NCBI GenBank assembly: GCA_965368585.1 | Contig: CBDUNM010000023.1 | Span: 1 to 45,754 of the forward strand | Direction of reading: 5' to 3' | Source of the DNA: JARRQB01 sp965368585 | GTDB lineage: Bacteria; Pseudomonadota; Gammaproteobacteria; Chromatiales; Chromatiaceae | DNA: 45,754 nucleotides | Shown here: positions 43,344 through 45,754 of the stretch, piece by piece | Layout of the letters: every line of letters starts with the position of its first letter | Numbering within the stretch: position 1 is the stretch's first letter | Made by a program: the position numbers and the translations under genes | The notes under the pieces: generated by a model | Databases searched by the model: none | Told to the model about the DNA's origin: nothing | Seen by the model: only the letters and a program-made list of their open reading frames with translations

Positions 43344-44633
43344 CTACGCTGCCCGAGCCAGGGACTCATCCATAATACCCGCTAGTATCTCCAGTCCCTC
43401 GCTGAGCACGGCATCGCTGATCGTCAGCGGCACCAGTATCCGTATGACGTTGCCGCGTACCCCGCACGACAGCAGAATCAGCCCGCGTTCCGCCGCCCGC
43501 GCCACCAGGGCCTTGGCCAGGTCCGGGTCGGGCTGATCGGCACTGCCGTCTTTGACCAGTTCCATCGCGACCATCGCTCCGCGATTGCGCAGGTGACCGA
43601 TGCGCTGCGGATTTGCCAACTGCAACCGCCGCAGTCGCGCCATGATGACGTCCCCGATCTGTGCGGCCCGCTCGCAAAGCCGCTCTTCCTCGATAACATC
43701 GAGTACCGCCAACGCGGCAGCGCAGCCAATCGGCGAGCCGCCGTAGGTGCCACCGAGACCACCGGGTTGCGGGGCGTCCATGATGGCTTTCTTTCCGACC
43801 ACCGCAGCAATCGGGAAGCCACCCGCCATTCCCTTGGCCAGCGTCATCAGGTCGGGTTCGACCCCCTCCTGCTCGGTCGCAAACATCTGACCGGTGCGCG
43901 CGAAACCGGTCTGTATTTCATCGCAGATCAACACGATGCCGTGCTGGTCGCAGATCTCACGCAAGGTGGCCAGGAACCCCGGTGGAACCGGATAAAAGCC
44001 GCCTTCGCCCTGCACCGGCTCGATGATCATCGCGGCCACTCGGGTCGGCTCGATCGCGACGTGGAACAGGTTATCGATGGCGCGTAACGAATCGGCCACG
44101 GTGACGCCATGGTAGTCGATGGGAAAGGGGGCGTGGTAGATCTCACCGGGAAACGGTCCGAAGCCCGCCTTGTACGGAGCAACCTTGCCGGTCAGGCCCA
44201 TGCATAGATTGGTTCGACCGTGGAAGCCACCGTTGAAGGCAATCACACCGGGCCGACCGGTGTAGGCGCGCGCGATCTTAATGGCGTTCTCGACGGCTTC
44301 CGCTCCCGTGGTCACGAACATCGACTTGGCGTCCCGGATCGGTACCAGTGCGTTGAGACGTTCAGCCAGCTCGACGGCGCTGTCGTACGGACTGACCATG
44401 ACGCAGGTATGGCTGAACTTGTCGAGTTGGGCTTGTACCGCGGCCTTCACCCTGGGGTGGCCGTGTCCCGTCTTGACCACAGCGATGCCGGACCCAAAGT
44501 CGATGTAACGCTGACCCTCCACGTCCCACAACTCGGCATTGTCTGCCCGCTCCACGTAGACAGGTGCAACGTTGCCCTGGCCGCGCGCAATCGCCCGTTG
44601 TTTCCGTTCTTGCAATTCAGCGTTTGTAGTCAC
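43344..44633 (-). CDS. gabT: 4-aminobutyrate aminotransferase
   Basis: GabT transfers the amino group of GABA to 2-oxoglutarate, giving succinate semialdehyde. The protein has 429 residues from GTG 44633, which has GGGAG nine bases upstream and aligns with the usual GabT start ((M)TTNAELQERKQRAI). An ATG ten codons earlier is less likely. The class III aminotransferase pattern is complete: ELWDVEGQRYIDFGSGIAV, FVTTGAEAVENAIKIAR, AFNGGFHGRT, ICDEIQTGFARTG and TLAKGMAGGFPIAAVVG with the PLP lysine. It lies downstream of gabD, 67 bases away, on the same strand. Confidence 0.95.
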   Translation of the reverse strand: MTTNAELQERKQRAIARGQGNVAPVYVERADNAELWDVEGQRYIDFGSGIAVVKTGHGHPRVKAAVQAQLDKFSHTCVMVSPYDSAVELAERLNALVPIRDAKSMFVTTGAEAVENAIKIARAYTGRPGVIAFNGGFHGRTNLCMGLTGKVAPYKAGFGPFPGEIYHAPFPIDYHGVTVADSLRAIDNLFHVAIEPTRVAAMIIEPVQGEGGFYPVPPGFLATLREICDQHGIVLICDEIQTGFARTGQMFATEQEGVEPDLMTLAKGMAGGFPIAAVVGKKAIMDAPQPGGLGGTYGGSPIGCAAALAVLDVIEEERLCERAAQIGDVIMARLRRLQLANPQRIGHLRNRGAMVAMELVKDGSADQPDPDLAKALVARAAERGLILLSCGVRGNVIRILVPLTISDAVLSEGLEILAGIMDESLARAA

Positions 44634-44700
44634 GTTCAACACTCCCAACAATTGATCAAACATTCATTCGGGACAACGGCAGCTGCAATGGCCGTCCGCC

Positions 44701-45754
44701 TTAGAAATCCAGACCGCCCATGCACAGGTACTTGACCTCCAGAAACTCGTCGAGGCCGTATCTCGACCCCTCGCGACCGAGCCCCGACTCCTTGACGCCG
44801 CCAAACGGCGCCACCTCGGTGGAGATGATGCCCTCGTTGATACCGACCATCCCGTACTCGAGCGCCTCGGCGACACGCCAGCAGCGGCCAATGTCGCGGC
44901 TGTAGAAATACGACGCGAGGCCGAATTCCGTGTCGTTGGCCATGGCGACGGCCTCGGCCTCGTCACGAAATCGGAACAGTGGCGCCACCGGCCCAAAGGT
45001 CTCTTCGCGGCTCAACCTCATTGCGGGCGTCACGTCCGCCAGGACGGTCGGCTCGAAGAAGGTTCTGCCGCGCTCGTGCCGCCGGCCGCCACACACGACA
45101 CGCGCGCCACGGGTCAAGGCGTCGTCGATATGTTCCTCGACCTTGGCGACCGCCGCTTCGCTGATCAGCGGGCCCTGTGTAACGCCGTCTTCATCGCCGG
45201 GCCCTACCTTGAGTTCGACCACCGCGGCGGCCAGCTTTTCGGCAAACGCGTCATAGACGCCGTCCTGTACCAACAGACGGTTAGCGCAGACGCAAGTCTG
45301 GCCCGCATTACGGTACTTCGATGCCATTGCGCCGGCGACGGCGGCGTCGAGGTCGGCGTCGTCAAAGACGATAAAAGGTGCGTTACCGCCCAGCTCCAGT
45401 GACAACTTTTTAACCGTACCGGCGCACTGCTCCATCAAGCGTTTGCCGACCGCGGTGGAACCGGTAAAGGACAACTTGCGCACCACCGGATTGGACGTGA
45501 GCTCGCCACCGACCTCGGCGGCACGGTCGGTCGTAATCACGTTGAAAATGCCCGGTGGTACGCCGGCCTGCTCGGCCAGCGCGGCCAGCGCCAGCGCCGA
45601 CAACGGCGTCAGTTCCGCCGGCTTGACCACTACCGGACAGCCCGCCGCCAATGCCGGGGCGCACTTGCGGGTGATCATTGCAAGCGGAAAGTTCCACGGC
45701 GTAATCGCCGCAACGACGCCGATGGGTTGTTTGACCACCACCAGGCGTCGATCG
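44701..45754 (-). CDS. gabD: Succinate-semialdehyde dehydrogenase, N-terminus cut by window
   Basis: GabD oxidises succinate semialdehyde to succinate with NAD(P). The frame is open through the right edge, where it reads DRRLVVVKQPIGV, so ~130 N-terminal residues are missing; a start inside the window would be false. Family motifs are ITPWNFPLAMITRK, PVVVKPAELTP, LSFTGSTAVGK, the catalytic Glu in LSLELGGNAPFIVF and the catalytic Cys in NAGQTCVCANR, then EETFGPVAPLFRF. The EVAPFGGVKESGLGREGS motif and the C-terminus are intact. With gabT it completes GABA catabolism into the TCA cycle. Confidence 0.95.
   Translation of the reverse strand, partial: DRRLVVVKQPIGVVAAITPWNFPLAMITRKCAPALAAGCPVVVKPAELTPLSALALAALAEQAGVPPGIFNVITTDRAAEVGGELTSNPVVRKLSFTGSTAVGKRLMEQCAGTVKKLSLELGGNAPFIVFDDADLDAAVAGAMASKYRNAGQTCVCANRLLVQDGVYDAFAEKLAAAVVELKVGPGDEDGVTQGPLISEAAVAKVEEHIDDALTRGARVVCGGRRHERGRTFFEPTVLADVTPAMRLSREETFGPVAPLFRFRDEAEAVAMANDTEFGLASYFYSRDIGRCWRVAEALEYGMVGINEGIISTEVAPFGGVKESGLGREGSRYGLDEFLEVKYLCMGGLDF

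Overview
The window looks like chromosomal DNA of a GC-rich gammaproteobacterium. The evidence is the minC-minD-minE set followed by a large Ppk1, a dGTPase of the HD family, a bufferin operon with its own ECF sigma factor, GGDEF-EAL signalling, and TAXI-type TRAP transport. No genus can be named from sequence alone. No rRNA, tRNA or CRISPR array was seen. Both ends cut through genes.

Layout. 1-5704 (minus strand) is a surface-glycan type operon: a two-domain glycosyltransferase, a sulfotransferase-like protein with a coiled coil, a FkbM-like methyltransferase with a long coiled coil, and a helical repeat protein that runs off the left edge. 6218-11036 (minus) holds a small conserved protein, minC, minD, minE and ppk. 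11279-14296 (plus) is a tightly overlapping bufferin operon: precursor peptide, MNIO/DUF692 enzyme, DUF2063 partner, ECF sigma factor and a one-helix anti-sigma factor. A candidate ECF promoter lies upstream. 14324-18515 has dgt, then a small exported protein overlapping a GGDEF-EAL gene. At 18528-18757 a 222-bp MITE with perfect 17-bp terminal repeats and a CTAG duplication sits just in front of a double-length fused UvrA (18796-24327).

24328-26553 is a patch of small genes: two hypothetical or membrane proteins, a cold-shock protein with its terminator, and a small cysteine-rich protein. A near-perfect AT palindrome lies between the last two. 26554-28803 encodes a glyoxalase-II-like hydrolase and a membrane-fused spermidine-synthase-like protein.

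28820-45754 appears to be an amine-centred region. A LysR regulator faces a three-gene cluster: a 950-residue Orn/Lys/Arg-type decarboxylase, an ATP-grasp ligase and a C45-type Ntn hydrolase. Next come a TAXI-TRAP uptake system with two tandem receptors and a Usp protein, a nitrilase-family amidase, a LuxR-type regulator, and gabT-gabD. A reasonable inference is that amino acids or amines are imported, decarboxylated, conjugated or deconjugated as amides, and burned through GABA to succinate. The decarboxylase/ATP-grasp/Ntn-hydrolase trio is the best candidate here for an undescribed pathway.
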